A program made the position numbers and the translations under genes. A stretch of 36,514 nucleotides of DNA from NCBI GenBank assembly GCA_015055785.1, contig SVHQ01000005.1, forward strand, positions 1-36,514, read 5' to 3'. Below the pieces are notes generated by a model. It did not search any database. It worked only from the letters and a program-made list of their open reading frames with translations, and was not told the DNA's origin. This DNA comes from Clostridiales bacterium (GTDB lineage: Bacteria > Bacillota_A > Clostridia > Christensenellales > Borkfalkiaceae). This document shows positions 24,287 through 33,979 of the stretch, one piece after another (position 1 is the stretch's first letter; each line of letters opens with the position of its first letter).

Positions 24287-24530
24287 ATTATTATAATACA
24301 AAGGCTAAGACGGGAAAAAAATTCGTAGAGTTTGCTTTACAGAGAGTCGGCGGTGGGTGCGAGCCGATAGCGCATACGGAATATAGCTCCTCCCCGAGCC
24401 GCCGACAGAACAGCGATAAAAAGCTTAGTAGATTCGGACGGGTTCTCCCGTTATAGAGACGTCTTTTTAAGAGTGGGCGGCAGTTGCCGTCAAGTAGAGT
24501 GGTACCGCGGATTTAATTCGTCTCTTTTTT
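24287..24530 (+). promoter_or_regulatory. T-box leader (tRNA-sensing), probably leucine-specific
   Basis: The T-box sequence GAGTGGTACCGCGG (24497-24510) binds the CCA end of uncharged tRNA. The terminator is AGAGACG (24455-24461) / CGTCTCT (24519-24525) followed by TTTTT; it encloses the T-box, as expected for mutually exclusive antitermination. The Stem I region starts with AGAGAG (24341-24346) and a GGTGGGTGCGAGCC segment. The best specifier candidate is CTC (24387-24389), a leucine codon, upstream of CCCCGAG; ATA just before it cannot be excluded. Uncharged tRNA-Leu would allow readthrough into leuA and the genes behind it. Confidence 0.9.
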
Positions 24531-24610
24531 ATAAGCGCAATGCGTGCGTTTGTAGAAAAGAGACTTTTTTGTATAAATACCCCTTCCGTAAGGACGAAGG
24601 AGCAATAAGA

Positions 24611-26269
24611 ATGAAGAATAGCAATAAATACGTAAAACAATATTTCGAGCCGCAGGGCGTGACAATGGATTGGACAAAAAAATCCTGCATTGAAAAGCCG
24701 CCCATTTGGTGCAGCGTCGATTTGCGCGACGGCAATCAAGCGTTGATTATTCCCATGAGCTTGGAGGAAAAATTGGAGTTTTTTAAACTCCTTTGCAAGG
24801 TCGGTTTTAAAGAAATCGAGATTGGTTTTCCTGCGGCGAGTGAAACGGAATATGAATTTTGCCGAAAGCTGATTGAAGAGGACTTGATTCCCGACGACGT
24901 GACCATTCAAGTATTAACGCAATCGCGCGAACATATTATCGCAAAGACGTTTGAAGCTTTGAAAGGTGCAAAAAAAGCCATTGTGCATTTGTACAATTCG
25001 ACGTCTGTGGCACAGCGTCAGCAGGTATTCAAAAGAGAGAAGCAGGAAATTATCGATATTGCGATTTTCGGTGCAAAGCTTTGTAAGGAGTATCGCGAAA
25101 AAGCGGATGGACAGATATTTTTTGAATATTCCCCTGAAAGCTTTACGGGCACCGAACCAGAGTTTGCGGCAGAAATTTGTAACGCCGTATTGGATATTTG
25201 GCAACCCACTTCAGAAGATAAGACGATTATCAATTTGCCCGTAACGGTTTCTCATTCCATGCCGCACGTGTATGCGAACCAAGTGGAATATATGTGCAAG
25301 AATTTGCATAATCGTGAAAACGTCATCATTTCCTTGCATCCGCATAACGATAGAGGTTGCGCGGTGGCAGATAGTGAAATGGGTTTGCTTGCAGGCGGCG
25401 ATAGAATTGAGGGTACGCTGTTTGGCAACGGGGAAAGAACGGGCAACGTGGATATCATTACGTTGGCACTGAATATGTATTCGCAGGGTATTGAACCGCA
25501 GCTGGATTTCACCAATCTCCCCGAGATTACTAAAGTGTACGAACGAGTTACGCGTATGAAAGTGAGCGAGCGTCAGCCGTACAGCGGTCAGCTTGTGTTT
25601 GCGGCGTTTAGCGGTTCACATCAAGACGCGATAGCAAAAGGCATGAAATACCGAGTGGAAAAGGGTGTAGATACGTGGACGGTTCCCTATCTCCCCATCG
25701 ACCCTGCCGATTTGGGCAGAGTGTACGAAGCGGACGTTATCCGCATCAATTCACAATCGGGAAAAGGGGGTATTGGTTATATCCTCGAAACACAGTTTAA
25801 GCTGGTGTTGCCGCCGAAGATGCGCGAAGTGTTCGGTTATCACGTCAAGAGTATTTCCGACCACGCGCATAAGGAATTATCCCCTCAAGAAGTGTATGAT
25901 ATTTTCATGAAAGATTTTGTCAACGTACAAGACAAGCTTCGTGTTTTGGGGGTAACGTATGAAGAATCGGCAGTGGAAAAGGTGAACGGAAAGGTAGAGA
26001 TAGAATATCTTGGCAAGATAGAAAGCGTCAAGGTAGAAGGCAACGGCAGACTCGATTGCGTCAGCAATGCCATAAAGAAGGTTATCGGCAAAGATTACGT
26101 TTTGGAAAGCTATGTACAGCACGCTTTGGAAGAGAAATCTACGGCAAAAGCAGCTTCCTACGTCAGCATCGTTATCGACGGCAAAACGTATTGGGGTACG
26201 GGCATTCACAGCGATATCATGACGTCGTCGATGAGGGCGTTGGTGACGGCAGTGAATAAAATGCTTTGA
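24611..26269 (+). CDS. leuA: 2-isopropylmalate synthase
   Basis: 552 aa from the ATG at 24611, with AAGGAG 8 nt upstream; the longer open frame runs back through the T-box and is not translated. It belongs to the long LeuA type seen in actinobacteria and yeast. Catalytic barrel: WCSVDLRDGNQAL (residues 33-45), VSHSMPHVYANQ, metal-binding SLHPHNDRG, and GNGERTGNVD. The C-terminal about 120 residues (KVEIEYLGKIESVKVEGNGRLD and onwards) are the LeuA regulatory domain that binds leucine for feedback inhibition. It condenses acetyl-CoA with 2-oxoisovalerate, the first step of the leucine branch. Control is thus double: T-box for expression and allosteric for activity. Confidence 0.94.
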   Translation: MKNSNKYVKQYFEPQGVTMDWTKKSCIEKPPIWCSVDLRDGNQALIIPMSLEEKLEFFKLLCKVGFKEIEIGFPAASETEYEFCRKLIEEDLIPDDVTIQVLTQSREHIIAKTFEALKGAKKAIVHLYNSTSVAQRQQVFKREKQEIIDIAIFGAKLCKEYREKADGQIFFEYSPESFTGTEPEFAAEICNAVLDIWQPTSEDKTIINLPVTVSHSMPHVYANQVEYMCKNLHNRENVIISLHPHNDRGCAVADSEMGLLAGGDRIEGTLFGNGERTGNVDIITLALNMYSQGIEPQLDFTNLPEITKVYERVTRMKVSERQPYSGQLVFAAFSGSHQDAIAKGMKYRVEKGVDTWTVPYLPIDPADLGRVYEADVIRINSQSGKGGIGYILETQFKLVLPPKMREVFGYHVKSISDHAHKELSPQEVYDIFMKDFVNVQDKLRVLGVTYEESAVEKVNGKVEIEYLGKIESVKVEGNGRLDCVSNAIKKVIGKDYVLESYVQHALEEKSTAKAASYVSIVIDGKTYWGTGIHSDIMTSSMRALVTAVNKML

Positions 26270-26277
26270 ATACGACA

Positions 26278-26423
26278 GTGAATTGAACGGCGGTGCCGTT
26301 CGTTAAGGTTAAATTTTATAAATAACAGCCATAACGCAAACCAAAGGTCTGCAATTCACGTTGCCGTAGGCAACAATTCACGCCCAAAGGGCAATTCACG
26401 AAAAACAAAGTTTTTCAATTCAC
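26278..26423 (+). repeat. mini-hairpin chain punctuated by AATTCAC
   Basis: Five hairpins between leuA and ilvB: GAACGGC-GGT-GCCGTTC (26285-26301); GCAxACC-AAA-GGTxTGC (26336-26352); GTTGCC-GTA-GGCAAC (26360-26374); GCCC-AAA-GGGC (26382-26392); AAAAAC-AAA-GTTTTT (26401-26415). The last four are each followed by AATTCAC (26353, 26375, 26393, 26417). The reverse complement GTGAATT stands at 26278-26284 before the first hairpin. There is no T-run after any hairpin, so they are not ordinary terminators. Confidence 0.85.
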
Positions 26424-26452
26424 TTATATAAACAACAAGGAGAAAAATATAT

Positions 26453-28129
26453 ATGCAATTAACAGGCGCACAAATTTTAATTCAAACCCTTATCGAACAG
26501 GGTGTAACCGACGTATTCGGTTATCCTGGCGGTCAGGTTATCAACATTTACGACGCACTGTATGAATACAAGGATAAAATCAACCACATTTTAACAGCGC
26601 ACGAACAAGGCGCATCGCACGCGGCGGACGGGTATTCCCGTGCTACGGGTAAGGTAGGCGTATGTATCGCGACGAGCGGCCCTGGTGCCACCAACCTTGT
26701 AACGGGTATCGCAACGGCAATGCTCGACAGCATACCCATGGTTGCGATTACGGGTAACGTGCCCAATTCCTTAATCGGAAAAGATAGCTTCCAAGAAATC
26801 GATATTACGGGCGTGACGTTGCCCATCACCAAACACAATTTCTTCGTAAAGAGAATTGAAGATTTGGCGGACACCATTCGTGAAGCCTTTACGATTGCAA
26901 AGTCGGGCAGACCCGGCCCCGTCCTTATCGATATTCCTAAGGACGTGCAGGTGAGCAAATACGATTACGAACCCCAGCCGATTACGGAAAAAGCTCCTTT
27001 GCCTATCGTGAAAGAAAGTGTACTTGACCAAGCGGCGGCGATGATTGCAGAATCGAAGAAGCCTTACATCTACGTAGGCGGCGGCGCGGCAGGGCTTGGG
27101 CTTGGCAAAGACATCGCGGCGTTTGCGGAAAAGATTGATGCGGTGATTGGCTGTTCGTTTATGGGTTTGTCGGCAATCCCTCAAGAAAGCGAAAAGTTCC
27201 TTGGTATGCAAGGTATGCATGGGCATTACGCTTCGTCTATGTCACAGAATGAAGCCGATTTAATTTTTGCAATCGGTGTGCGTTTCTCGGATAGAGCAAC
27301 GGGCAACGTTTCTAAGTTTGCAAAGCAAAGCAAGATTATTCAGCTTGAACTTGACGAAGCTGAAGTGAATAAAAACGTACATGTAGATTTGGGCATAGTA
27401 GGGGACGTGGAAAATGCTTTCAAACGTCTTGCGGAAAAATGTGAAAGTAAAAATAATCCCGATTGGATGCTTCGTGTCAATCAATTAAAGAAAGAGGAAA
27501 AGCAGTTTGAAGAAGAAATTGCGGCGGCTTCGACGGCGGCTTTGACGCCCAAGCAAGTGTTTGATATCATCAACCAATTAAAACCCGCGGCAACGATTAC
27601 GACGACGGACGTTGGTCAGCACCAGATGTGGGCGGCGCAGTATGCAACGTTTGACAGACCCAGAAGATTTGTTTCCAGTGGCGGTTTGGGGACGATGGGC
27701 TTTGGTATGGGTGCTGCGATGGGCGCATACGTAGCGACGAAAGACCCCGTTATCTTAATTACGGGCGACGGCAGCTTTGGCATGAACCTCAATGAGTTGG
27801 CAACGGCAGTAACGTACAAAATCCCGATGGTTATCGTTTTGATGAACAACGGAGTATTGGGTATGGTACGTCAATGGCAGACATTGTTCTTTGGAAAACG
27901 TTATTCAAATACGATTTTGTCGCGTAAGACGGATTTTGTGAAGTTGGCGGAAGCGTTCGGGGCGGACGGTTATCTTGCGGAAACGCCCGTGGAATTTAAA
28001 AAGGCATTCGAAGCGGCTTTAAAAGCGAACAAACCCGTTGTTATCGACGTGCGTATTGATAAAGACGAGCTCGTGTTGCCTATGTTGCCTCCTGGCGGCG
28101 CAATCAGCGACATCATCACAAAGGTGTAA
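26453..28129 (+). CDS. ilvB: acetolactate synthase large (catalytic) subunit
   Basis: 558 aa, a ThDP-dependent enzyme. The catalytic glutamate that activates ThDP is Glu51 in TAHEQGASHAADGY. The FAD-binding middle domain follows SGRPGPVLIDIPKDVQ. The C-terminal ThDP/Mg motif is GDGSFGMNLNELATAVTYKIPMVIV in two parts, ending in MNNGVLGMVRQWQ, where the tryptophan lies in the herbicide-site region of AHAS rather than of pyruvate oxidases. It makes acetolactate and acetohydroxybutyrate, first common step for valine, leucine and isoleucine. AAGGAG lies 10 nt before the ATG. The gene follows a hairpin chain after leuA and is tightly linked to ilvN. Confidence 0.95.
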   Translation: MQLTGAQILIQTLIEQGVTDVFGYPGGQVINIYDALYEYKDKINHILTAHEQGASHAADGYSRATGKVGVCIATSGPGATNLVTGIATAMLDSIPMVAITGNVPNSLIGKDSFQEIDITGVTLPITKHNFFVKRIEDLADTIREAFTIAKSGRPGPVLIDIPKDVQVSKYDYEPQPITEKAPLPIVKESVLDQAAAMIAESKKPYIYVGGGAAGLGLGKDIAAFAEKIDAVIGCSFMGLSAIPQESEKFLGMQGMHGHYASSMSQNEADLIFAIGVRFSDRATGNVSKFAKQSKIIQLELDEAEVNKNVHVDLGIVGDVENAFKRLAEKCESKNNPDWMLRVNQLKKEEKQFEEEIAAASTAALTPKQVFDIINQLKPAATITTTDVGQHQMWAAQYATFDRPRRFVSSGGLGTMGFGMGAAMGAYVATKDPVILITGDGSFGMNLNELATAVTYKIPMVIVLMNNGVLGMVRQWQTLFFGKRYSNTILSRKTDFVKLAEAFGADGYLAETPVEFKKAFEAALKANKPVVIDVRIDKDELVLPMLPPGGAISDIITKV

Positions 28130-28141
28130 GGAGAAAGGAAA

Positions 28142-28642
28142 ATGGAAAACAATAGATTTGTAATAGCGGTATACGTAGATAACACGGCAGGTGTATTGAC
28201 GCGTGTAACGGCAATGTTCACCCGTCGCGGCTTCAATATTGATGCTTTGACGGTGGGAGAAACGGAGCACAGCGAATATTCTCGTATCACCATTGCAATG
28301 CGCGGTGACGATAACGCGAAACAACAGCTTATCAATCAATTGAAAAAGCTGTACGTTGTCAAGAAAGTGGAAGTTTTGGACGACGAACCCATCAAGCGTG
28401 AACTCATGCTGATTAAAGTGGAAAACAAGACGGAAAACAGAAGTGAAATCATGACGGCGGTGGACGTATTCCGTGCGAGCGTTATCGATTATTCTCCTGA
28501 AGGTATGTGCATTGAAGTGACGGGTAACCCCTCTAAAATCGATGCTTTTGTAAAACTCATGCAGCCTTTCGGCATTTTGGAAATGTGTCGAACGGGTATC
28601 GTAGCCCTAGATAGAGGTACGACAACCCTTTTGAATAAATAA
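28142..28642 (+). CDS. ilvN: acetolactate synthase small (regulatory) subunit
   Basis: 166 aa. The N-terminal ACT domain (residues 5-78) has VYVDNTAGVLTRVTAMFTRRGFNIDALTVG, the valine-binding fold. The C-terminal domain (about 85-160) runs from ELMLIKV to FGILEMCRTGIVALDRG and stimulates the catalytic subunit. It gives valine feedback inhibition to IlvB. It starts 12 nt after the ilvB stop with AAGGAG in the gap, so the two are translated as a pair. The E. coli paralogue names ilvH and ilvM are alternatives; ilvN/ilvH is used for this length. Confidence 0.94.
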   Translation: MENNRFVIAVYVDNTAGVLTRVTAMFTRRGFNIDALTVGETEHSEYSRITIAMRGDDNAKQQLINQLKKLYVVKKVEVLDDEPIKRELMLIKVENKTENRSEIMTAVDVFRASVIDYSPEGMCIEVTGNPSKIDAFVKLMQPFGILEMCRTGIVALDRGTTTLLNK

Positions 28643-28679
28643 GAAAAAATAAAAAATAAACATAAAAAAGGACAGGTAA

Positions 28680-29705
<1,026 letters not shown>

Positions 29706-29706
29706 T

Positions 29707-29807
29707 AAAACAGCGTATATACGTCGCATTTCATCGTTGCTGTTCGGTTACGTACTTTTGTACGCGCCCTCACAGTGCCTTGAAATGCTCGTATCTCCGC
29801 AGTTTTA
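29707..29807. repeat. 101-nt imperfect palindrome after ilvC
   Basis: The arms are related inverted copies: AAAACAGCGTATATACGTCG at the left, and its imperfect complement ending GCAGTTTTA at the right. The centre is CGTAC-TTTT-GTACG (29751-29764). It starts next to the ilvC stop. A homologous element follows ilvD at 31749-31850. Confidence 0.8.
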
Positions 29808-30076
29808 CACCCAACGGGTGCTTCGACTTTCTATCTTTCCGTTACGGGACTAAAAGCCGTAGCGGAGATAGGCAAAGGGTCAAGGGATATGGTTCCTTGT
29901 GGGAGGTTGAGGGCAACGCCCTCGCATAAACAGCCCCCTTAAAAGCAAACGATAGTTTGCGTTATAATCACCGCGTAAGCGGTTAATGGACGAAGTCCAC
30001 CAAGGTGAACCCAAGAAAGCAAACGATAGTTTGCGTCAAAATATTGCCGTAAGGCAATCCATGGAATACAGTTCCA
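29808..30076. repeat. mini-hairpin chain between ilvC and ilvD
   Basis: Perfect hairpins in order: CACCC-AAC-GGGTG (29808-29820); GAGGGC-AAC-GCCCTC (29909-29923); GCAAAC-GATA-GTTTGC (29945-29960); ACCGC-GTAA-GCGGT (29970-29983); TGGAC-GAA-GTCCA (29987-29999); GCAAAC-GATA-GTTTGC again (30019-30034); ATTGCC-GTAA-GGCAAT (30043-30058); TGGAA-TACAG-TTCCA (30062-30076). A reversed CTTTCTATCTTTC box lies at 29827-29839. The last hairpin ends just before the ilvD ribosome site. No ORF with a ribosome site is present in this gap. Confidence 0.85.
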
Positions 30077-30091
30077 AAAAAGGAAAAGAAT

Positions 30092-31750
30092 ATGATTAAA
30101 GATACAATAGTAGATGGATTTCACAACGCACCGCACAGATCGTTGTATCATGCGCTTGGTTTGACGGACGAAGAACAATCCCGTCCGCTTATCGGCGTGG
30201 TATGTTCCTATAACGAAATCGTGCCTGGGCACATCAACCTCGACAAAATTTGCGATGCTGTAAAATTGGGCGTTGCTATGGCAGGCGGTACGCCGATTAT
30301 GTTCCCTGCAATCACCGTTTGCGACGGCATTGCTATGGGGCATACGGGTATGAAATATTCCCTTGTAACGCGTGACTTGATTGCCGATTCTACGGAAGCA
30401 ATGGTGATGGCGCACGGCTTTGACGGTCTTGTTATGATTCCAAACTGTGATAAAAACGTTCCTGGGCTTTTGATGGCGGCGGCACGTTTGAATATCCCCA
30501 CCGTTTTTGTCAGCGGCGGACCTATGCTTGCAGGCAGAGTGGGCGGACAAAAACGCTCTCTTTCGAGTATGTTTGAAGCGGTTGGTGCGTATAAAGCAGG
30601 GAAAATCGATGATTGTAAATTAAGCGAATTTGAAAAGAAAGTTTGCCCTACGTGCGGCTCTTGTTCAGGTATGTATACAGCAAACTCCATGAACTGTCTT
30701 ACCGAAGTGCTCGGCATGGGTTTAAAGGGCAACGGTACGATTCCTGCTGTGTATTCCGCGCGTATTGAGCTTGCAAAACACGCCGGTATGCAGGTGATGG
30801 AGCTTGTGAAAAAGAATATCCGCCCTCGCGATATCATGACGGCGGCGGCATTTAAGAACGCGATTACGGCGGACATGGCGCTTGGCTGTTCGACGAACAG
30901 TATGTTGCACTTGCCTGCAATTGCCAACGAATGCGGCATACCTTTCGATTTGGACGAAGTAAACGTAATCAGCGAAAAGACGCCTAATTTATGCCATCTT
31001 GCGCCTGCTGGCCCTACCTATATGGAAGATTTGAACGAGGCGGGCGGCGTTTCGGCGGTGCTTAAGGAATTGGAAGCGCTTGGTTTGATTGATACTTCCG
31101 TCATGACCTGCACGGGCAAGACGATGAAGGAAAACCTCGAAGGGGTTGTCAATCTTGATACGGAAGTCATTAGAAAACCCGAAAATGCATTTGGTAAAAC
31201 GGGCGGTATTGCAGTGCTTAAAGGCAATCTTGCGCCAGATGGCTGCGTGGTAAAACGTGCGGCGGTGGCGGCGGAAATGCTTGTGCATGAAGGTCCTGCA
31301 AAGGTGTTTGAAAGCGAAGAGGAATGTATTGCGGCAATTTACGGAGGCAAGATTGTAAAGGGTGACGTTGTGGTTATCCGTTACGAAGGCCCTGCTGGTG
31401 GTCCTGGTATGCGTGAAATGTTGTCGCCTACCTCTGCAATTGCAGGTATGGGCTTGGATAAGGACGTAGCGTTGATTACGGACGGACGTTTCTCTGGTGC
31501 AACGCGCGGTGCATCTATTGGGCACGTTTCTCCCGAAGCGGCAAACGGCGGCGTGATTGCTTACGTGAAAGACGGCGATATCATTTCTATCGATATTCCC
31601 CATTATTCGATTAAACTTAACGTGTCGGATGAAGAACTTGCAAAGCGTAAAGAAGAAATGCCGATTAAGAAAAAGCAGGTGAGCGGTTATTTGAAGCGTT
31701 ATGCGGCGCAGGTTTCGTCTGCAGATAAAGGGGCTATTATTAATAAGTAA
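30092..31750 (+). CDS. ilvD: dihydroxy-acid dehydratase
   Basis: 552 aa, IlvD/Edd family. Iron-sulfur and metal motifs: [12 protein letters not shown] (about residues 76-87), [13 protein letters not shown] with Cys119, and [16 protein letters not shown] with Cys185, Cys188 and Cys191. The C-terminal half contains [24 protein letters not shown] with the serine proposed as catalytic base. It dehydrates 2,3-dihydroxy-isovalerate and -methylvalerate to the oxo acids. The ATG at 30092 follows AAAAGGAAAAG, and the preceding hairpin ends 15 nt before the start. The stop codon overlaps the left end of a palindromic repeat. Confidence 0.95.
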   Translation: MIKDTIVDGFHNAPHRSLYHALGLTDEEQSRPLIGVVCSYNEIVPGHINLDKICDAVKLGVAMAGGTPIMFPAITVCDGIAMGHTGMKYSLVTRDLIADSTEAMVMAHGFDGLVMIPNCDKNVPGLLMAAARLNIPTVFVSGGPMLAGRVGGQKRSLSSMFEAVGAYKAGKIDDCKLSEFEKKVCPTCGSCSGMYTANSMNCLTEVLGMGLKGNGTIPAVYSARIELAKHAGMQVMELVKKNIRPRDIMTAAAFKNAITADMALGCSTNSMLHLPAIANECGIPFDLDEVNVISEKTPNLCHLAPAGPTYMEDLNEAGGVSAVLKELEALGLIDTSVMTCTGKTMKENLEGVVNLDTEVIRKPENAFGKTGGIAVLKGNLAPDGCVVKRAAVAAEMLVHEGPAKVFESEEECIAAIYGGKIVKGDVVVIRYEGPAGGPGMREMLSPTSAIAGMGLDKDVALITDGRFSGATRGASIGHVSPEAANGGVIAYVKDGDIISIDIPHYSIKLNVSDEELAKRKEEMPIKKKQVSGYLKRYAAQVSSADKGAIINK

Positions 31751-31850
31751 AACGCGTATATACGTTGCATTTCTGTGTCACGGCGCAGTCAGGTACTACT
31801 TTGTACGCTCCTTTGCCGTTCCTTGAATTGCTCGCATCTTCGTGTTTTAA
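31749..31850. repeat. 102-nt imperfect palindrome after ilvD
   Basis: It begins within the ilvD stop codon with AAAACGCGTATATACGTTGC, has a central GTAC-TACTTT-GTAC (31793-31806), and ends at TTTTA. It matches the element after ilvC in both arms and in the central GTAC stem. Confidence 0.8.
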
Positions 31851-31914
31851 GGATGCACGTTTTAATAAATAGGCATACCATGTATGCGATGAATGATAAA
31901 AAGGAAAGAAAATT

Positions 31915-33180
31915 ATGTCAATGACAATGACGCAAAAAATACTCGCAGCGCACGCGGGTTTAGAGAAAGTGGAAGCAGGGCAACTTATCTTGGTCAATTT
32001 AGACAGAGTGCTCGGCAACGATATCACCTCTCCCGTGGCGATTCGTGAGTTTGAAAATATCGGCGCAACGAAAGTCTATGATAAAGACAAAGTGACGATG
32101 GTTATGGACCATTTCGCGCCTAACAAGGACATCAAAGCGGCAATGCAGTGTAAAATGTGCCGTGATTTCTGCGATAAACACGAAGTAACTCATTTTTACG
32201 ATGTAGGTAGAATGGGCATTGAGCACGCTTTGCTTCCTGAAAAAGGCTTGGTTGTGCCTGGGGACGTCGTTATCGGCGCCGATTCCCACACCTGCACGTA
32301 TGGCGCACTTGGTGCGTTTTCGACGGGGGTTGGTTCGACGGATATGGCGTGCGGTATGGCAACGGGCAAGGCATGGTTTAAAGTACCTTCCGCAATCAAG
32401 TTTGTTTTAAAGGGCAAACTCAATAAATACGTGTCGGGTAAGGACGTGATTTTGCACATCATCGGTAAAATCGGCGTGGACGGCGCGTTGTATAAATCGA
32501 TGGAATTTACGGGCGAGGGGGTAAAATCGCTCACAATTTACGACCGACTTACCATTTCTAACATGGCAATTGAAGCGGGTGCAAAGAACGGTATTTTCGA
32601 AGTGGACGAACAGACGGAAGCCTACGTGAAAGAACGTTCCGACCGTGCATTTGTAGCATACAAAGCAGATGAAGACGCGGTGTGTGACGCAACGTATGAA
32701 ATCGACCTTTCTCAAATCAAATCGACGGTGGCATTCCCGCACTTGCCTGAAAACACCAAGACTTTTGATGAAATCGGCGATATAGAAATCGACCAAGTAG
32801 TGATTGGTTCTTGTACGAACGGTCAGTATAAAGATTTGGCGGAAGCTGCGGAGATTTTAAAAGGCAGAAAGATAGCAAAACGTGTTCGTGCGATTATTAT
32901 TCCTGCCACGCAAGACATTTACATGAAAGCAGTAGAAAACGGACTTGTGAAAATTTTCATCGAAGCAGGTTGCGTGGTATCTACGCCGACGTGCGGACCT
33001 TGCCTTGGCGGATACATGGGTATTTTGGCGGCAGGTGAAAGAGCGGTCGCTACAACGAATAGAAACTTCGTTGGTCGTATGGGTCACGTGGAATCGGAAG
33101 TATATCTGGCTTCGCCTGCGGTAGCGGCAGCATCGGCAATCGCAGGGAAAATCGCATCCCCTGAGGAGGTGTTGAAATGA
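31915..33180 (+). CDS. leuC: 3-isopropylmalate dehydratase large subunit
   Basis: 421 aa, the shorter homoaconitase/isopropylmalate isomerase type found in Clostridia, thermophiles and archaea. [4Fe-4S] ligands are Cys300 in VIGSCTNG and Cys360 and Cys363 in [31 protein letters not shown] and [10 protein letters not shown] are the other active-site blocks. With LeuD it converts 2- to 3-isopropylmalate. The first of three close ATGs (31915) is chosen, because AAGGAAAG lies 7 nt before it. Its stop overlaps the leuD start by four bases, so translation is coupled. Confidence 0.94.
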   Translation: MSMTMTQKILAAHAGLEKVEAGQLILVNLDRVLGNDITSPVAIREFENIGATKVYDKDKVTMVMDHFAPNKDIKAAMQCKMCRDFCDKHEVTHFYDVGRMGIEHALLPEKGLVVPGDVVIGADSHTCTYGALGAFSTGVGSTDMACGMATGKAWFKVPSAIKFVLKGKLNKYVSGKDVILHIIGKIGVDGALYKSMEFTGEGVKSLTIYDRLTISNMAIEAGAKNGIFEVDEQTEAYVKERSDRAFVAYKADEDAVCDATYEIDLSQIKSTVAFPHLPENTKTFDEIGDIEIDQVVIGSCTNGQYKDLAEAAEILKGRKIAKRVRAIIIPATQDIYMKAVENGLVKIFIEAGCVVSTPTCGPCLGGYMGILAAGERAVATTNRNFVGRMGHVESEVYLASPAVAAASAIAGKIASPEEVLK

Positions 33181-33671
33181 TTTTTAATGGAAAGAGCATT
33201 AAATACGGCGATAACGTGGACACGGACGTAATCATTCCTGCCCGTTATCTCAATACCATTGATAAAAAAGAACTCGCTTCCCATTGCATGGAAGATATTG
33301 ATAAGGAATTTGTAAATAAAGTGCAAGCAGGGGATATCATGGTAGCAGGCTTTAATTTTGGCTGCGGTTCCTCTCGTGAGCACGCTCCGATTGCGATTAA
33401 GGAAAGCGGGATTTCCCTCGTAATCGCGCGTAGCTTTGCACGTATTTTCTATCGCAATTCCATCAATATCGGTTTGGCGATTTTGGAATGCGACGAAGCG
33501 GTGGACGGTATTGCAGAGGGCGATATCGTGGAAGCGGATTTGGATAACGGTGTTATTTACAATCGCACGACGGGCAAGAGCTTTAAAACACAGCCTTTCC
33601 CCGAATTTATCCAAAACATCATCACCAACGGCGGTTTGGTGGCGTCCATTCAAAAAGGCGACGTAAAATAA
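33177..33671 (+). CDS. leuD: 3-isopropylmalate dehydratase small subunit
   Basis: 164 aa, swivel domain of the isomerase. Typical segments: [17 protein letters not shown] (residues 11-27), [23 protein letters not shown] with the GSSRE substrate-binding loop, and [19 protein letters not shown]. It overlaps leuC by ATGA and has GAGGAGGTGTTGAA as ribosome site inside leuC. It is the partner of the shorter LeuC type, and together they act in the cytoplasm in the leucine branch. Confidence 0.95.
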   Translation: MIFNGKSIKYGDNVDTDVIIPARYLNTIDKKELASHCMEDIDKEFVNKVQAGDIMVAGFNFGCGSSREHAPIAIKESGISLVIARSFARIFYRNSINIGLAILECDEAVDGIAEGDIVEADLDNGVIYNRTTGKSFKTQPFPEFIQNIITNGGLVASIQKGDVK

Positions 33672-33674
33672 CAC

Positions 33675-33950
33675 CCAGCGTTCCGCTGGACCACGACTTT
33701 CTATCTCTCGGTGTCGGGGTTATGCGCCACATCGTCAACGGACAGGAAGTCAAGAAACTCAGTTTCTTGCGTGGTGTGGAGTGGAACTCCACGAAAAGTG
33801 AACCCAAGATAAGCAAACAATAGTTTGCGCAACATATACGCCGAAAGGCGTCAATGCCAAAGGCATATAAACGCAAGCAAAGCTTGCTTTCAAGGGGCTA
33901 AATTGATGCGGGGTTTCACCCCTGCACCCTACAAGGGAATTATTCCCTTG
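33675..33950. repeat. mini-hairpin chain between leuD and leuB
   Basis: Perfect hairpins: CCAGCG-TTC-CGCTGG (33675-33689); CAAGAAAC-TCA-GTTTCTTG (33751-33769); GTGGAGT-GGA-ACTCCAC (33776-33792); GCAAAC-AATA-GTTTGC (33813-33828); ACGCC-GAAA-GGCGT (33838-33851); ATGCC-AAA-GGCAT (33854-33866); GCAAGC-AAA-GCTTGC (33873-33887); GGGGT-TTC-ACCCC (33910-33922); CAAGGGAA-TTA-TTCCCTTG (33932-33950). A reversed CTTTCTATCTCTC box is at 33697-33709. Hairpins cover about half of the 308-nt gap; no gene is present. Confidence 0.87.
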
Positions 33951-33979
33951 ACCCTTATCTTAAAAGAAAGGTGAGAATT

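Noticed and set aside
24473..24610. N-terminal extension of leuA through the T-box
   Set aside because: The extension would translate the T-box and terminator; a proper AAGGAG precedes the ATG at 24611.
29707..31850. The palindromes after ilvC and ilvD as simple terminators
   Set aside because: The central stems are not GC-rich and no T-run follows a compact stem. The homology between them covers about 100 nt, which fits a repeat family better.
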